DNA of 64,000 bases from Isoetes taiwanensis (taxonomy: Eukaryota; Streptophyta; Lycopodiopsida; Isoetales; Isoetaceae). A program made the translations under genes and the position numbers. The stretch lies in assembly GCA_021234155.1 (NCBI GenBank), contig JAJEKV010000014.1:20289513-20353512 (forward strand), given 5' to 3'. Shown here piece after piece: positions 12,501 to 21,867 of this stretch (positions are counted from its first letter, which is position 1; every line of letters starts with the position of its first letter). A model generated the notes under the pieces. It saw only the letters and a program-made list of their open reading frames with translations. It did not search any database and was not told the DNA's origin.

Positions 12501-14415
12501 AGCAAACACATTGAAACACATTATAGTTTTGTGCGAGAGGTGGTCATGGACGGTTAGCTCGACCTTCATCATGTTCCAACGAGTGATCCTTTCGGTGACC
12601 TCTTCACCAAGCCATTAGCAGGGTCTACATTTTAGAAATTCAAGACTCAGCTTGGTATTCGAATGTTCAGCTTTGGGGGGGATTACCACGATGATAAGCT
12701 GTAGCATTCTTCTCTTTTTTCCCAGTTCAGATATGTGCTTAGGGGAGGATGACAAAGTATAACTCTTAATGGTTATAAGTGCACATATGTGGTGACATGG
12801 CAGCCTATGTATTTACATAGGACCATGGTTTAAACGTCATGGCATACGTTTATGTATGCCTCTAGCTGACTAGGTTAGGATATAGTTAGCATGTTAAAGT
12901 AATCAAGTAGCACAAAAAAAACATCCAATCCATTGTCTTTCATTTTCTGAGTTTCACTCCGGCTCTATTTCTCTTGTTCTTTGCTGTTGGTTCTAGCCTA
13001 AATCATAAGTTTCGTCAATATTTTCAAGATGTTCCCTGACAAGGCAAGCCTTGATGTCCACTTTTTTCAGCTGAGGATGCTATTGATAGTTCTTAGCGAG
13101 TGAAAGGGCTCCAAGTTTTTATCATAAAACAATGGAGCTGGTGAAGTTTTAACAGTAATGCTCTTTTAGTTGCAGTCCAATGAGACTTCTTAAGCTGTTG
13201 CATGAACCTTGTGAGAACACCTGCTGCATAAACAAGATCTAGCCGGGAAACAGTTCTATATGATAGGGCTCCCATTAGTTGCCTATGACCTGTAGCATTT
13301 ACATCTTCTTGAGTAGCATCAAGTGTGAGAATCTGGCGTGGCTCATAAGTTATGGTTGCTATTTTGAGAATCTGGCCCTGGCTCATAAGTTGTAGTTGCT
13401 AGTTTGCAATCAGTCATATGGCACTTCTCCAATGCTTCACGATTTTACTTATGTTGAGTCAAGTGAATGGCCATCATAATTCTTTGGCATTCAGCTGCAT
13501 CTCTTGTGAGACCATGTCATCTACATAAAGCTGAAGAATAGAATACTTGTTTCCTGTTTTGTAAAAGGTTGCAGTCTGCTCTTGATCCCTGATTCAAGAT
13601 GAAATAAGAAGGCATCAATTTTCTGGTTCCAACATCTTGATGCTTGTCTAAGCCCGTACAAACTCTTCGTGAGTTTGCAGACATAATCTGGATGTTCCAT
13701 GTTTTTGAATCCCCATTGAGAAAAAATGACTTGAAGTCTAGTTGGTAAACAAGCCAGACAAGACTAAACTCTTAATTTTCCTATTCTTACTATGGGGCAA
13801 ACACTACACTAATCTGCCCTTGTATTTAGAGAGAGATCCATCAGCATGATATTTGGTTCTATAAACCCTGTCTGAATCATGCCTGTGTGTTAAGACCTTT
13901 TCTTCAGAAAAATCGGGCAAGAGCATTCCAAAGAGATATATTTCTATCACTAATGTTGGGATGCATAAACAATTCAAACTTTTTTGGAAGTTGTATGAGT
14001 CGAATTAAGCTTATATTTTTCTTTCCATCACACCAAAAACAGCAGGAACTCCTCAAGGCATGATTGGTGTCAAGTAACTGCACCTGTCCTTAGCCATTTC
14101 ATTTTGTTTGTCACGAGTGCATATGATGTTAGATGTTTATTTTCGAGATCTTTGCTGTTTGTGAAGTTAGTTCTGGTTGCAAGAGTCCTGATAGTGCCCA
14201 AAACTATGCATGAATTTTAACTCTTGTGATCCGAAAATGTTTAAAGTTTATATGTTTTGAGTTTTCTCTGGGAATCATTCACCTATTTTTAGTGTAGTGT
14301 ATATAATCTGGGGTGGAATGTGCAGGCTGCTGTGACGGATATACATGTATTGCCTAGTGGCTTTGTTACATGTGGTGGAGATGGTGCAATAAGATTATTT
14401 TGTCATCAAACCTAA
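506..14415 (+). CDS. DmX-like / Rabconnectin-3-type WD40 protein, C-terminal four exons (partial)
   Basis: Four spliced exons fit GT-AG borders and keep one reading frame: 506-639, 987-1202, 1561-1739 and 14326-14415 (stop TAA). They encode the C-terminal WD repeats, with VTGGKGGDICVHDFR, FLTGGKDGDVKLWD and VTCGGDGAIRLF, ending in CHQT. The order and wording match the end of plant transducin/WD40 proteins related to DmX and Rabconnectin-3. In animals and yeast, that family works with the V-ATPase assembly (RAVE-type) machinery; the role in plants is inference. The N-terminal bulk of this very large protein lies left of the window. The last intron is about 12.6 kb because copia elements have inserted in it, yet the splice sites and final exon are intact, so the gene is probably functional. 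Confidence 0.88.
2330..2465 (+). repeat. Two-copy direct repeat, period about 77 bp
   Basis: The sequence beginning ACCAGGAGATC followed by a CTATGAGA-AATACATCA block occurs at 2330 and again at 2407. A related piece (CAGGAGATCACTTGGGTCTATGAG) occurs near 37182, inside an RPE intron, so this is a dispersed repeat family. Confidence 0.6.
2466..2519 (+). repeat. Perfect 23-bp inverted repeat with 8-nt loop
   Basis: Positions 2466-2488 are the exact reverse complement of 2497-2519, separated by eight bases (2489-2496). The arms begin ATCTCCCTAGG. It sits directly after the 77-bp direct repeats in the WD40 intron and may be the end of a small foldback element. Confidence 0.85.
2852..3115 (+). 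repeat. Two short tandem duplications (102-bp and 37-bp periods)
   Basis: A segment containing CATTGGACTGCCCG occurs at 2901 and 3003 (period 102). A second segment with ATCACTTGATTTCTATAGAA occurs from 3041 and from 3078 (period 37). Both are intronic and non-coding. Confidence 0.7.
3793..3804 (+). promoter_or_regulatory. Primer-binding site (tRNA-iMet type) of copia A
   Basis: TGGTATCAGAGC lies a few bases after the putative end of the 5' LTR, where first-strand synthesis would be primed. Confidence 0.75.
4096..4481 (+). pseudogene. Copia A gag, 5' part
   Basis: The ORF starts MDSLEKVFMDKNYSIWKEK, the usual opening of plant copia gag (retrotran_gag type), and runs 96 residues to a premature stop at 4386. 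Frameshifted gag sequence continues up to the insertion point of element B. The direct continuation, VEEDELLNIIYQGAP, appears after B at 9728, and the target site falls inside the codons for V-E-V-E. Confidence 0.75.
4482..4713 (+). repeat. 5' LTR of copia B
   Basis: 232 bp. It contains a TATA-like TATATAAG at about 4594, consistent with a promoter in the LTR. It differs from the 3' LTR by an A/T change in GACG(A/T)GGC and a T/C change in CTATT(T/C)AG. Confidence 0.95.
4714..4725 (+). promoter_or_regulatory. Primer-binding site of copia B
   Basis: TGGTATCAGAGC immediately abuts the LTR end and matches the initiator methionine tRNA 3' end type of primer site. Confidence 0.9.
5120..6220 (+). 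CDS. Copia B Gag with protease (ends at a frameshift)
   Basis: The open frame extends upstream to about 5048, but the first ATG is at 5120 (MAVSHDPWKYF), which suits the start of a copia gag. Going along the protein there is a UBN2-like gag domain, a CCHC zinc knuckle CWYCGKKGHMKRQC (around 5803) and the aspartic protease signature WLIDSGATKHLAG (around 6025). Normally the frame runs straight into integrase. Here it stops right after VLLVPG, and the next frame carries on with NLLSVSQFDRQLG, showing a one-base type frameshift near 6217. Gag itself appears intact. Confidence 0.88.
   Translation: MAVSHDPWKYFQHPVLDDHNYFTWREAFKTNLNLKDLGEVLDIKWAPKTDDEKKKDFYALNHLRACICTDYLMDIKEFSDFSTAFDFLQKKCVLKGEGQQLVIQSKMDNLKLVDCSSMRDYLKQLKTLHEEYTSAGGEMKEVRLILYALKGLSDEYKHTVKFYKLQPAIKIDFHHLQQHLLDEEQENKRSIQTEAAHYSHTKVPSSSTDATSKITSVPSHNSAKEPFTCWYCGKKGHMKRQCRKLQREFAQFAKEQSKEQSLKSSTPSISEISAKVSEISVDELEAQFLGIAAEHLAEEEVWLIDSGATKHLAGKSNVFSTLQRYDSTVVKMADGNLTRAQGKGTVELEFDPSMTFKLKDVLLVPG
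6198..9442 (+). pseudogene. Copia B pol: integrase, reverse transcriptase, RNase H (frameshifted)
   Basis: 6198-7430 holds the integrase: the zinc-binding part with WHERYGHV and CHAC, then the DDE core with HTDICYMPIE, RTDNAKEYLS and NGVAERKHRT. From 7496 a second frame carries the linker and then, from 7727, reverse transcriptase with QLDFKSAFLNGDL, SLYGLRQAPR and the active-site YVDD at 8482. RNase H follows (YSDSDMA, TTEAELKAL, FCDNSGAI, ADGFTKPL) to the stop at 9442. The frame change coincides exactly with a 35-bp tandem duplication (7433-7467 repeated at 7468-7502); 35 is not a multiple of three. A TAG at 7686 also interrupts the linker. Confidence 0.93.
9431..9492 (+). promoter_or_regulatory. 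Polypurine tracts of copia B
   Basis: The tract AGGGGGA at 9486-9492 abuts the 3' LTR and is the likely plus-strand primer. Two similar G-runs lie just upstream (9431-9440 and 9451-9459), so the region carries three purine tracts within about 60 bases. Confidence 0.7.
9493..9724 (+). repeat. 3' LTR of copia B
   Basis: 232-bp copy of 4482-4713 with two differences, followed by the AAGTT target duplication. Confidence 0.95.
9725..10650 (+). pseudogene. Copia A gag 3' part and protease remnant
   Basis: After the target duplication the gag of element A resumes (LLNIIYQGAPKYEHFLDAF). A zinc knuckle CYCCDEAGHVVNDC lies near 10117, and a second knuckle-like stretch with a mutated first half lies near 10385. 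The protease signature WCLDSGATSHMTG is at about 10590. Multiple stops and frame changes separate these pieces. Confidence 0.8.
10770..11230 (+). pseudogene. Copia A integrase N-terminal remnant
   Basis: This part contains the pre-integrase zinc-binding region in fragments: LWHAHF near 11002, then LQCAACNLGKQVAAPFSKEAV and LVHSDLSKIS near 11110-11220. The remainder of the integrase core, with two of the three catalytic acids, is missing, because reverse-transcriptase sequence begins about 60 bases further on. Confidence 0.75.
11294..12650 (+). pseudogene. Copia A reverse transcriptase and RNase H remnant
   Basis: The reverse transcriptase starts AAMKHEYDMLIKNETWDLV and continues with YQMDFQSAFLNGEL, SLYGLKQAPECW and the active-site YVDDLLLTG (about 11822). 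RNase H is badly decayed but ends with a DLFTKPLAG-like stretch near 12610. Several frameshifts and stops are present, and a short local duplication occurs near 12145-12165. Confidence 0.82.
13030..14060 (-). pseudogene. Copia fragment C, reverse transcriptase/RNase H, minus strand
   Basis: On the minus strand, KLTKSLYGLRQASRCWNQK (about 13640-13700) and then HRQLMGALSYRTVSRLDLVYA with GVLTRFM (about 13190-13310) are copia reverse transcriptase and post-RT motifs. Decayed upstream polyprotein sequence extends towards 14060. Opposite in orientation to elements A and B, so it is a separate insertion. Confidence 0.75.
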
Positions 14416-16361
14416 GATTGTGATACATTGTGCTTTCCATTTGTTTGGATCACTTGCAACATGATATGATTGCTGGCTTGCGTGTATAAAATACACTGAA
14501 CACACATATCCCAAGAAAATGCATTTGCTAAAAAGAATGAACCTGGAGATTATACATTTTTACAGCTCTCCCCCAGAATTTCCTCTGATACATATGTTGA
14601 ACCTGAGTAAAGATCGAAGGAGGAGCTATGACATTTGAATATGCTTTGTAAGAAGATGGATTATCTTTACACCTTTGTCAAATAAAATCTAAAAGACATG
14701 GAAGTTGGATGCGAAGCAACATTATCTGAGTTTCTGAACCACCAAACAATAGCCTGAATGTTTCTTTGTGTGTGTCTGAAGTATGTCGTGTCTGAAGCAT
14801 GATGATACTGCAAGATTAGAACAGACATTATTGGATTTCCTTAGTTAGTCTATAATATTATTGCAGTTCTTCCACATCAATAGAGCTCACCTACTCCATA
14901 GAATTGTAGAAAAGACTCTCACAATCCATTCAAGAGTCCATGTTGGACATCATGGATGTTTGACAAATTCCTCTGCCATGGTTCACACTTGGAACTTAAA
15001 TTTGTAGTGATTCAAAGCTGCAAGACTGAACAGTTCATGGTCACATTAATGCATCCAAAGCAAATAAATGTGGAAAGAGACATAAGCCATTGAGGTCATG
15101 CAAGTACAAATCTTTTACACAACTGGATATTGAATGTCATGAAATGGCAAAAATAAAAGATCTCACACATGGTAGAATGCTGTCATAATTTTGGAGTTGT
15201 AAATCAGAAGCTGAACCATTACATCAATTATTGCATAAAAACTTATAGAGAGTTTGCCATGTTCTTCTCTAAAAGATGTAATTGCCCTCTTGGTAATGCC
15301 ACAATAAAGGCATAAACAGAACTGTGAACACACTTTAGCAAGTCTAGTCTTGGTAATGCCACAATAAAGGCATAAACACACTGTGAACACACTTGCAAAC
15401 AAAATCTCGTTATCTTGCTCAAAGACTATAAGTACAATTATTCAAGAGAATGGGCACCTCTTAGCAAAGGAATTTGGTGCAACTGATAAAGGAGCTGGTA
15501 AAGGAGCGGAATGTTTTGAAATGCATTATGACACATGTAATCAAGCCATAGCAACTTTTCATGGGAGTTTTCATCCATGGCAAAATCGAGGATTTTTATG
15601 CAATGCAAAAGCTTAAGAGAAAAGGGGAATCTCATTAACATGAGTAAATTTGACACATGGCAGAACCAAGCCCAGTGCAGAAGCCCAACAGATAAGGCTT
15701 ATTTAGGGATGTCGTTGACATAAACTTTTATAGGATGGCCGTTTGAACCACTTAAGAAAGATGCAACCATAGCTATCAAAGCAATTATCAACGGTAACAT
15801 CCATTTCATGCTCTAATTCAATAGGGAAATTGCTTTCACAGAGTTACAACATAATAAACCACAACATTTCCCATATAGTAGGATAACAATTAGACAGAAT
15901 GCCTATCAAGAAAAATAGATTTTACGTGAATAACCAAATGTTTTATCTCTTTACAAATGCAATCTAACTACAAACGAAAAAGAAAAGGAACATGCGCGAG
16001 CGCAGAGATTAGATGCAAGGAATGATAAACAGAAGATGAAGGGACATATATTCATTAGAGAAAGTACGGGATCTCCAAAAGACCTCCTAAGCAATTATAA
16101 ATTATTTTCTTTGTATTTTTTGCAAAAATATAATATAAGGGCAGGGATCAATTCCTGGCATTAAGAGGGCAAATCTTTGATACCTTTCCCATCCCATTTC
16201 AAATATTTTCTTCCTTCTTTTGCTCCCCTGCTGCCATGTGGATGATGACCTTCGTGTGAGCTCGCTGGAAGATCTGATGCTCTCGAGAACTGGAGTAGAG
16301 TAGTTCTTGTGCATTAAGAGTTTCGGATCTGCATCAAAATTCGTTTGCAAAACAAGAGTTT
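14416..16361. other. Intergenic; 3' flank of the WD40 gene with a 60-bp duplication
   Basis: No convincing coding sequence on either strand. Two adjacent copies of a 60-bp unit containing TGGTAATGCCACAATAAAGG start at 15289 and 15349. A short segment near 16065-16085 recurs inverted near 19540-19570 (TCTTTTGGAGATCCC). Confidence 0.6.
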
Positions 16362-16435
16362 ATGGCTGACGACCCCAAAGAACAACCAGTGCAGCTGCCA
16401 ATCCATTCCGACCCACACCTCTTTGCTGCACGAAG

Positions 16436-16693
16436 ATGGCAAGGATGAAAGTGACAGTTGCTCGTCCTTCCCGGTTTGAGTCTGTGGAATCAAGCGGAGG
16501 GCACCCGGTTACAGTGGTGGCTAGGTTCACTCCCTTGGAAGTGGGAAAACTTCGTGATGCTGGAGCTGAGATTTCTGCCAAGGTGCTTCAGTGGCTTGAT
16601 CGGGCTTACCTTGATCAGGAGCGTCTCTTGGAGATGATGATGTATGCTATTGAGGATGACCTCCATATCGAGCTGAAGATGCCTTCTGCCTGA
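16436..16693 (+). CDS. Small hypothetical protein (85 aa)
   Basis: An ATG with A at -3 and G at +4 opens an 85-residue ORF (MARMKVTVARPSRFESVESSGG to ELKMPSA) with no gaps. It has no signal peptide or membrane segment; the second half is rich in acidic and leucine residues (DRAYLDQERLLEMMMYAIEDD) and could be helical. I do not recognise the family. An upstream ATG at 16362 opens a 28-residue ORF (MADDPKEQPVQ) that overlaps this start by a few bases in another frame, so it could be an upstream ORF or the true N-terminus after a frameshift. A moderately AT-rich trailer follows. It may be a short intronless gene or an exon. Confidence 0.4.
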   Translation: MARMKVTVARPSRFESVESSGGHPVTVVARFTPLEVGKLRDAGAEISAKVLQWLDRAYLDQERLLEMMMYAIEDDLHIELKMPSA

Positions 16694-17087
16694 AGAGATG
16701 CCTTTCATTTTGCACTCAAGATCTAATAGATTAGAGTAGTTTTTATATCTCTATAAATATGTGAATTTCAGATGCCTCAGGCAAAACCCTTTTTGTAACG
16801 TGTCCTTGTGACAGTTTTGGTTATTGGAAATATATGTACAGACCCTTTTTCAGTAATGATATTGTTCTACTTGTTCTACTGTCAAATGTTTTTTTGGTAC
16901 TTCTTAAACCAGCTAGTTCTACTTCTTAAACTAGTACAGGAAAACCATTTTTTGTTTTTGTTGCTGGAGAGTATTTGTGTAAGAGACAAGTGGTTGTTTA
17001 GTGAAACAGATATTTGTGTATCAGGCATGGACATTCAAGCACAACAACTTGTATTACATTCTGGTTTCATAAACATATAACCCGAAT

Positions 17088-17720
17088 TCATGAACTTAGA
17101 ACTTCTGGAACGATGTTCTTAGAACTTAGAACTTCTGAACTTAGAGTTATTTCATGAACTTCATGAACTTAGAACTTAGAGAACTTAGAACTTTTGAACT
17201 CAAGTTATTTCATGAACTTAGAGAACTTCATGAACTTAGAACTTCTGGAACTTAGTTATTTCTGAGATAGAAACCCGATTTGGACAAACTTCAACTTAGA
17301 GGTTCAAATGCCTTGAACTTAAACTTTGATATGCAAATGCCTTCACTATCAAAAGCCTTAAACTGTGATATGCAAATGCCTTAAACTTAAACTTCGATGC
17401 CTTAAACTTAGAGTATCAAATGCCTTAAACTTTGTCAAATGCCTTAAACTTAAACTATGATATGCAAATGCCTTCACTATCAAATGCCTTAAACTGTGAT
17501 ATCCAAATGCCTTAACCTTAAACTTTGATGCTTGAACTGAGTATCAAATGCCTTACACTTTGTCAAATGACTTAAACTTAAACTTTGATATGCAAATGCC
17601 TTCACTATCAAATGCCTTAAACTTTGATATGCAAATGCCTGAAACTTAAACTTTGCTGCCTTACCCTGTCAAGTGCCTTAAACTTAAACTTATGAAAAGC
17701 ACTTTAGAGTATCAGGATTT
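17088..17720 (+). repeat. Minisatellite-like array (GAACTTAGAACTTC, then ATGCCTTAAACTTAAACTTTGATATGCAA-type units)
   Basis: From about 17088 to 17275 the motif GAACTTAGAACTTC recurs with variation. From about 17290 to 17720 a second motif, CAAATGCCTTAAACTT with TTTGATATGCAAATGCC, repeats many times with irregular spacing. AT-rich and non-coding. Degenerate tandem array. Confidence 0.85.
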
Positions 17721-17793
17721 GAACCTGATTTGAACCAATAATCTCAATAACTTTTTTTTCTACACATAGTGACAGAAAATTACATATCAATGA

Positions 17794-19041
17794 TCATGGA
17801 CAGCCACCTACTCTGTCATTATCCAAGGTTACAATGCTTAAAGCGCTCAGAGGCTTGCAGATCTTACATTGCACGGAAGATTTGCGGCGGAAGCCAACCT
17901 TTTTACCATCCAAGTAGAACTGAAAATCACCATAACAACAAAAATTGTCTACAAGCTTCCTGCATTCAAACAATGTCCATTCTTCTTCCACATTAAAAAT
18001 TCTGGCATCCCTACCCATGCAAGCAATTGAGAGCTCCATTGCATTGGAAGTGGCTGAATGATCCTCCACCATTCCCAATGATCTCGAACTCAAATGCACT
18101 GGCTTCTCTCCTCGAAATAATTTGCATACAATATCTGCTTCGTGACTCTATACCTGCAAATGATGTGTTGCCATCAGTTCAGCCCTAAACCAACAAACAT
18201 AACCAAGCTTCTAGTTACCTGAAGACTAGTGTCTCGCATGCAACCGAGGTGATGGTCAGTTGACCTCCACTTTCATGCTGCCTACTTTTCTTGCTGCTGG
18301 GGAGCAGCAAGTCCAATGTTTTAGGAGAGATTTTGCTGATCGTGTACGTTACTGGTGCCACCATAATGGACTCATACTTGAAAAAGAAAGTAAAGCCAGC
18401 AATTGGCAGAAATACCTTGAATGCACATCTCACCCCATCTCTTTCTGTTAGTGTTCTAAGAACTTCTGCTCCAACACATTCTTGATACGCTGTTACAAGG
18501 CTCCTGTCATAAAAATCAGCACCAATTTGCTTCAAATCAGGCTCTTCAATCTCGTCCAGCTTACCAATGCCTGCACGAGAGACCGTATAATGATATTTGT
18601 GAAAGAAAATACCTCGGGCTCTCAAAGTAGATGCAGAATCATGAAATATCAATGCACCAAGCTTGTGATGATACACTTCAAGCATACTAGTAAGGCTGCA
18701 GGCAGAAACTCTGTCAGTGTAATCCGAAGAACAAATTGTATTGGCTTCAAGGGTCCGGCTTCCAGAAACTTTCTTATTGGCCAAATCACTGCTAGTGTAG
18801 CCATGCCCACAATCAACTCCTTCACCTTAGTACCTCCTGTGCCAAAAACAAAACTTCTTACACGGACCTTCCAGTGGGCATTCACGTCCATTAGCTTGGC
18901 TCTTTTCACTGCATGAGTGCCTGTGGATGTAGGACGGAGGGTAACCCAGCAGCCAACAGAAACATAGAAGTCTAGCCATTCCCCATTGAAATCCTTGACA
19001 TTGTGAAGGACTACAGTTCTTGCTTCAGATCGATTGCCCAT
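17794..19041 (-). CDS. Unrecognised minus-strand gene or pseudogene, frame-broken
   Basis: Three long minus-strand open stretches lie in order. From ATG 19041 (MGNRSEARTVVLHNVKDF) a frame runs through VGCWVTLRPTSTG and RVRSFVFGTGG. Around 18790-18830 the coding look switches frame into one ending at 18215 (FYDRSLVTAYQECVGAEVLR, FKVFLPIAGFTFFFKYES). A plausible donor CAG/GTAACT follows LVFR and an acceptor TTTGCAG precedes the next stretch, which includes ECRKLVDNFCCYGDFQFYLDGKKV (17794-18099) after another apparent frame change. I recognise no domain. Either it is a pseudogene with two frameshifts or the exon structure is more complex than I can resolve. Confidence 0.35.
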
Positions 19042-19099
19042 TTTCTGCATGAATGTGAAGAACAAAAGGATAGTTTCAGGAAAAAACTCGAGCAAGTAG

Positions 19100-21480
19100 C
19101 ATCAAAATCTTACCCTGTGAGCAGATCACTGCCCTTGTTCTTCAGCCTCGGTTTGGTAGATCAGATGAAAACCTATTTCGAGTGTATCCTTGCTTCGAGT
19201 TCGAGCGGCTTCTGTGCTACAGAATAGGGTTTCCCATACGATTTCGAACCCCTCTGATTTCCCACCCAAGCTCGACACCCCCAAAACAGAAATCGAGAGC
19301 AGCACCTAGAATTAACTACACGTGAGTAAATGGGGAGAAATCTCCATTGGGAAATGGCTCCATAGAAAAATGTGGCAGATTTGGGAGTCTCCTTTGGGAA
19401 AAGGGACCCAATCTCAGTTCGACATGTGGCAACCAAGGGCAAATGAACCATGGCAGGGATGTATGGATTAAGAACACTATAGCTATTCTCTCATTGGCTA
19501 AGGCCAAAAGCTGATGTGGATTTTTCCTATTTTCACATAGGGTCTTTTGGAGATCCCATATTTTCTCTAGTGAACTATCAAACAGAAAGGAAAAACAATC
19601 CAGACCTTCAGAAAGCATTGCGAGTTTTTGCTCAAAGAAATGGAAGCATGAAACAACCACCTGTAAAAGCTTGTAAATAGTTCAACAACCTGCCCAATAA
19701 AGTCAGGACTCTGCAAAGTGTTCTGGCATTTATTGCAAATTAGAGGAAACGAATGGAACCCCATCTACTTGGCCAAATCTGTGGCATACATCCATGTATA
19801 TCAACAACGACACAAATGATATCTCTAAAGCATTAAGACGATGCAACGATCTTGATGCAGCAAACTCCAGTGCACAAACCATGAAGAAGATTAATTTATG
19901 AAAACAAAAATTGAAGCCTCAAAAGCCTGCAATCTTCAATCAATATCCTGCCAGATCGTATAGTGATGAGTAGAAAACTTGGAACATAAGAAGAAATAAT
20001 GGATTCATCAGTTTGCGCATCTGATACTTTATAGAAAGAGAATACATCATAGTAGGTATTGCGAATAAGAAGCCCAGAACCTCAGTAACAGGGCTCAAGT
20101 AGCTGGATTTACCACGATAATACACCACCTTCTCTGCTTCAATATATGATTCGTACATGCATCTGGCAAACACAAAGCTCCAGCAGGCTGACGAATGATA
20201 GTGCCAAAGCCAAACCTCCGCTCGATACAAGAAATATTGCATAAACTTGAAGATAGAATTGCAGAGAAATCACTATTTTGTGTGCTCCACACGTCTGTCA
20301 TGCCGTCTAAATCCTTGTCATCCTAATTCGGCATCCATATCCGAAAACACTCTAGATCCAAAATCATGATAAAAAAACTTATTCAATTTTTGTAATATCG
20401 GGAATATTTTCTGATAGCTAAAACCCTTAAAACCTAGGGAAACCAAAAAGTTTCCTTCTAGACCAGAAAAACCAAATTTAAACAATAGGATATATTCTTA
20501 TGGCCATGTGCCATTTCCTCAGCGACTTCTGACGTGGCCACGTCAGCAGTCCGCACACCCACATCACGCATGACATGGCCTGCACGTGCCAAACATTCAT
20601 TAAAGCACTTTTTCGAGGTTCGAAGGTGCAACCAGAAATAAATGCACTCTCTTCCCCTTCATCGACCCCGACCGATTCAGTCCTTTGTTTCTTCAGTCCT
20701 CTGTTTCTTCTGTCCTTTGTTTCTTTTGTTCCTGCTAGGCGATCGACCGACGAACAGCCTAGCGACTTAATCTTATGACAGCTGCCTGGTCGACGGATCG
20801 TGACGCATCCAGCGCCGAAGTTTTCGTGCAGATTGAGTCCTCCAAAGGTCACTATTGTCTAAGAAGAAAGTGAGGTTCTTTTTAGTAAGTTTTTAGCACT
20901 ATTTTTACAACTTTCTTGTTATTTCCATATGCTTTAATGTAATCTTACTTACTCCTTCCTCTTATAGTATTTAGAGGATCTTACTATCCCATGATACAAT
21001 TTCCAGCCTGACAAACCCCTATTCTCGATTTACAAGTGCCTGTATAAGCAAGGAATCAGACATGGAAGCTGCGTCTTCTTCTAGCAAATCTGCCAGGTAC
21101 GTTCTTTCCTTATTTTGTTTTATTCTGGTCGTGTGAGGACCAGGATTATTGTTTTCTGGGGTTTTTTTTTTTTTTTTTTTTTTTTTCCATGTTCTTTGTT
21201 TGTATTATTTAATTGAATGCCTCACTGTTGCCGTTTAATCATAACTACGAATAGGAACAAGCAACCGAAATAGGAATCCTCCAAGGACAGGTGATAGTAG
21301 CAGAGCTATGAAGGAAAAGAATAACAGAGCTATGGAAACAACTATGAATGTTTCATTGCACAGAGCATTTCTAACACATAATTCAACTTTGAAGATGTTA
21401 GGTAGTTTAGAGCATTGCACATACCTTTCTAACATATAATACATCCTCCCTTGCAGGAAAGGTGCAGTCTACACCCTGCA
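19100..21480. other. Intergenic stretch; possible first exon at 21062-21096
   Basis: No recognisable protein on either strand. A short repeated motif TCCTTTGTTTCTT occurs at 20680-20735. An ATG in good context at 21062 (MEAASSSSKSA) leads into a donor-like CCAG/GTACGT at about 21097 and could be a first exon, but no partner exon was found. A T-run of about 25 bases lies at 21162-21187. Confidence 0.3.
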
Positions 21481-21482
21481 AT

Positions 21483-21609
21483 CTCGACTTGCGAGTCGAG
21501 AATCCCTCACCCAGCCTGCACTCCAGGAAGTACTCTCACTCGTCGAGAATAGGGAGAGTACTTCCTGGAGTGCTGGCTGGGTGAGGGATTCTCGACTTCG
21601 AGTCGAGAA
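21483..21609 (+). repeat. Long near-perfect hairpin (arms about 46 bp)
   Basis: Arms 21492-21537 and 21554-21600 are reverse complements apart from about one mismatch and a one-base slip, with a 16-nt loop. Both outer ends carry the palindromic motif TCTCGACTTGCGAGTCGAGA or a close variant, also found throughout the following array. The precursor shape would suit a foldback element or a small-RNA-producing hairpin; that is inference. Confidence 0.85.
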
Positions 21610-21679
21610 TGCCTCAAACCAGCCAACACTCCTATTCTAGACTTGCCATTCTTTTTTTTTAATTGAAGGTAGACTTGCC

Positions 21680-21840
21680 ATTCTTGACCGACGAGTCGAG
21701 AATGCCTCAGCCAGCAAACTAATGTACTCCCCCTGTTCTCGACACGCGAGTCGAGAATGCGGCCATCCAGACTGGATCCCTCTACTCCAGCGCCTTTGAG
21801 GATAGGGGCTCAGTCTTCGTAGTCGCATACTAGACGTGCG
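21680..21840 (+). repeat. Further copies of the CGAGTCGAGAATG palindrome family
   Basis: Copies lie near 21689 and 21738-21760 (TCTCGACACGCGAGTCGAGAATG). They are spaced between non-coding linkers and link the hairpin to the 264-bp array. Confidence 0.6.
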
Positions 21841-21867
21841 AGCCGAGATGACCATAATGCAGGCTGG

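Larger units (their letters stand above)
3567..12760 (+). mobile_element. Copia element A, decayed and split by element B
   Basis: A candidate 5' LTR (3567-3787, TGTTGGACAT to CTTCACTCA) is followed at 3793 by a primer-binding site TGGTATCAGAGC, complementary to initiator tRNA-Met as in many plant copia elements. Gag starts at 4096, is cut at 4481 by element B and resumes at 9725. Protease, a short piece of integrase, reverse transcriptase and RNase H remnants follow to about 12640, and a purine tract lies near 12673. I could not match a 3' LTR to the 5' LTR, so the right boundary is approximate and the element may be chimeric or end-deleted. The integrase core is largely deleted between 11225 and 11294. 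Confidence 0.75.
1740..14325 (+). other. 12.6-kb final intron of the WD40 gene, filled with copia elements
   Basis: The donor follows the codons for GFGAVIQ at 1739 and the acceptor TGCAG ends at 14325. Joining the flanking exons is in phase 0 and restores a WD repeat. The earlier introns in view are only about 350 bases each. Almost all of the extra length is copia elements A, B and C plus small repeats. The stretch 1800-2325 shows nothing recognisable beyond AT-rich intron sequence. Confidence 0.85.
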
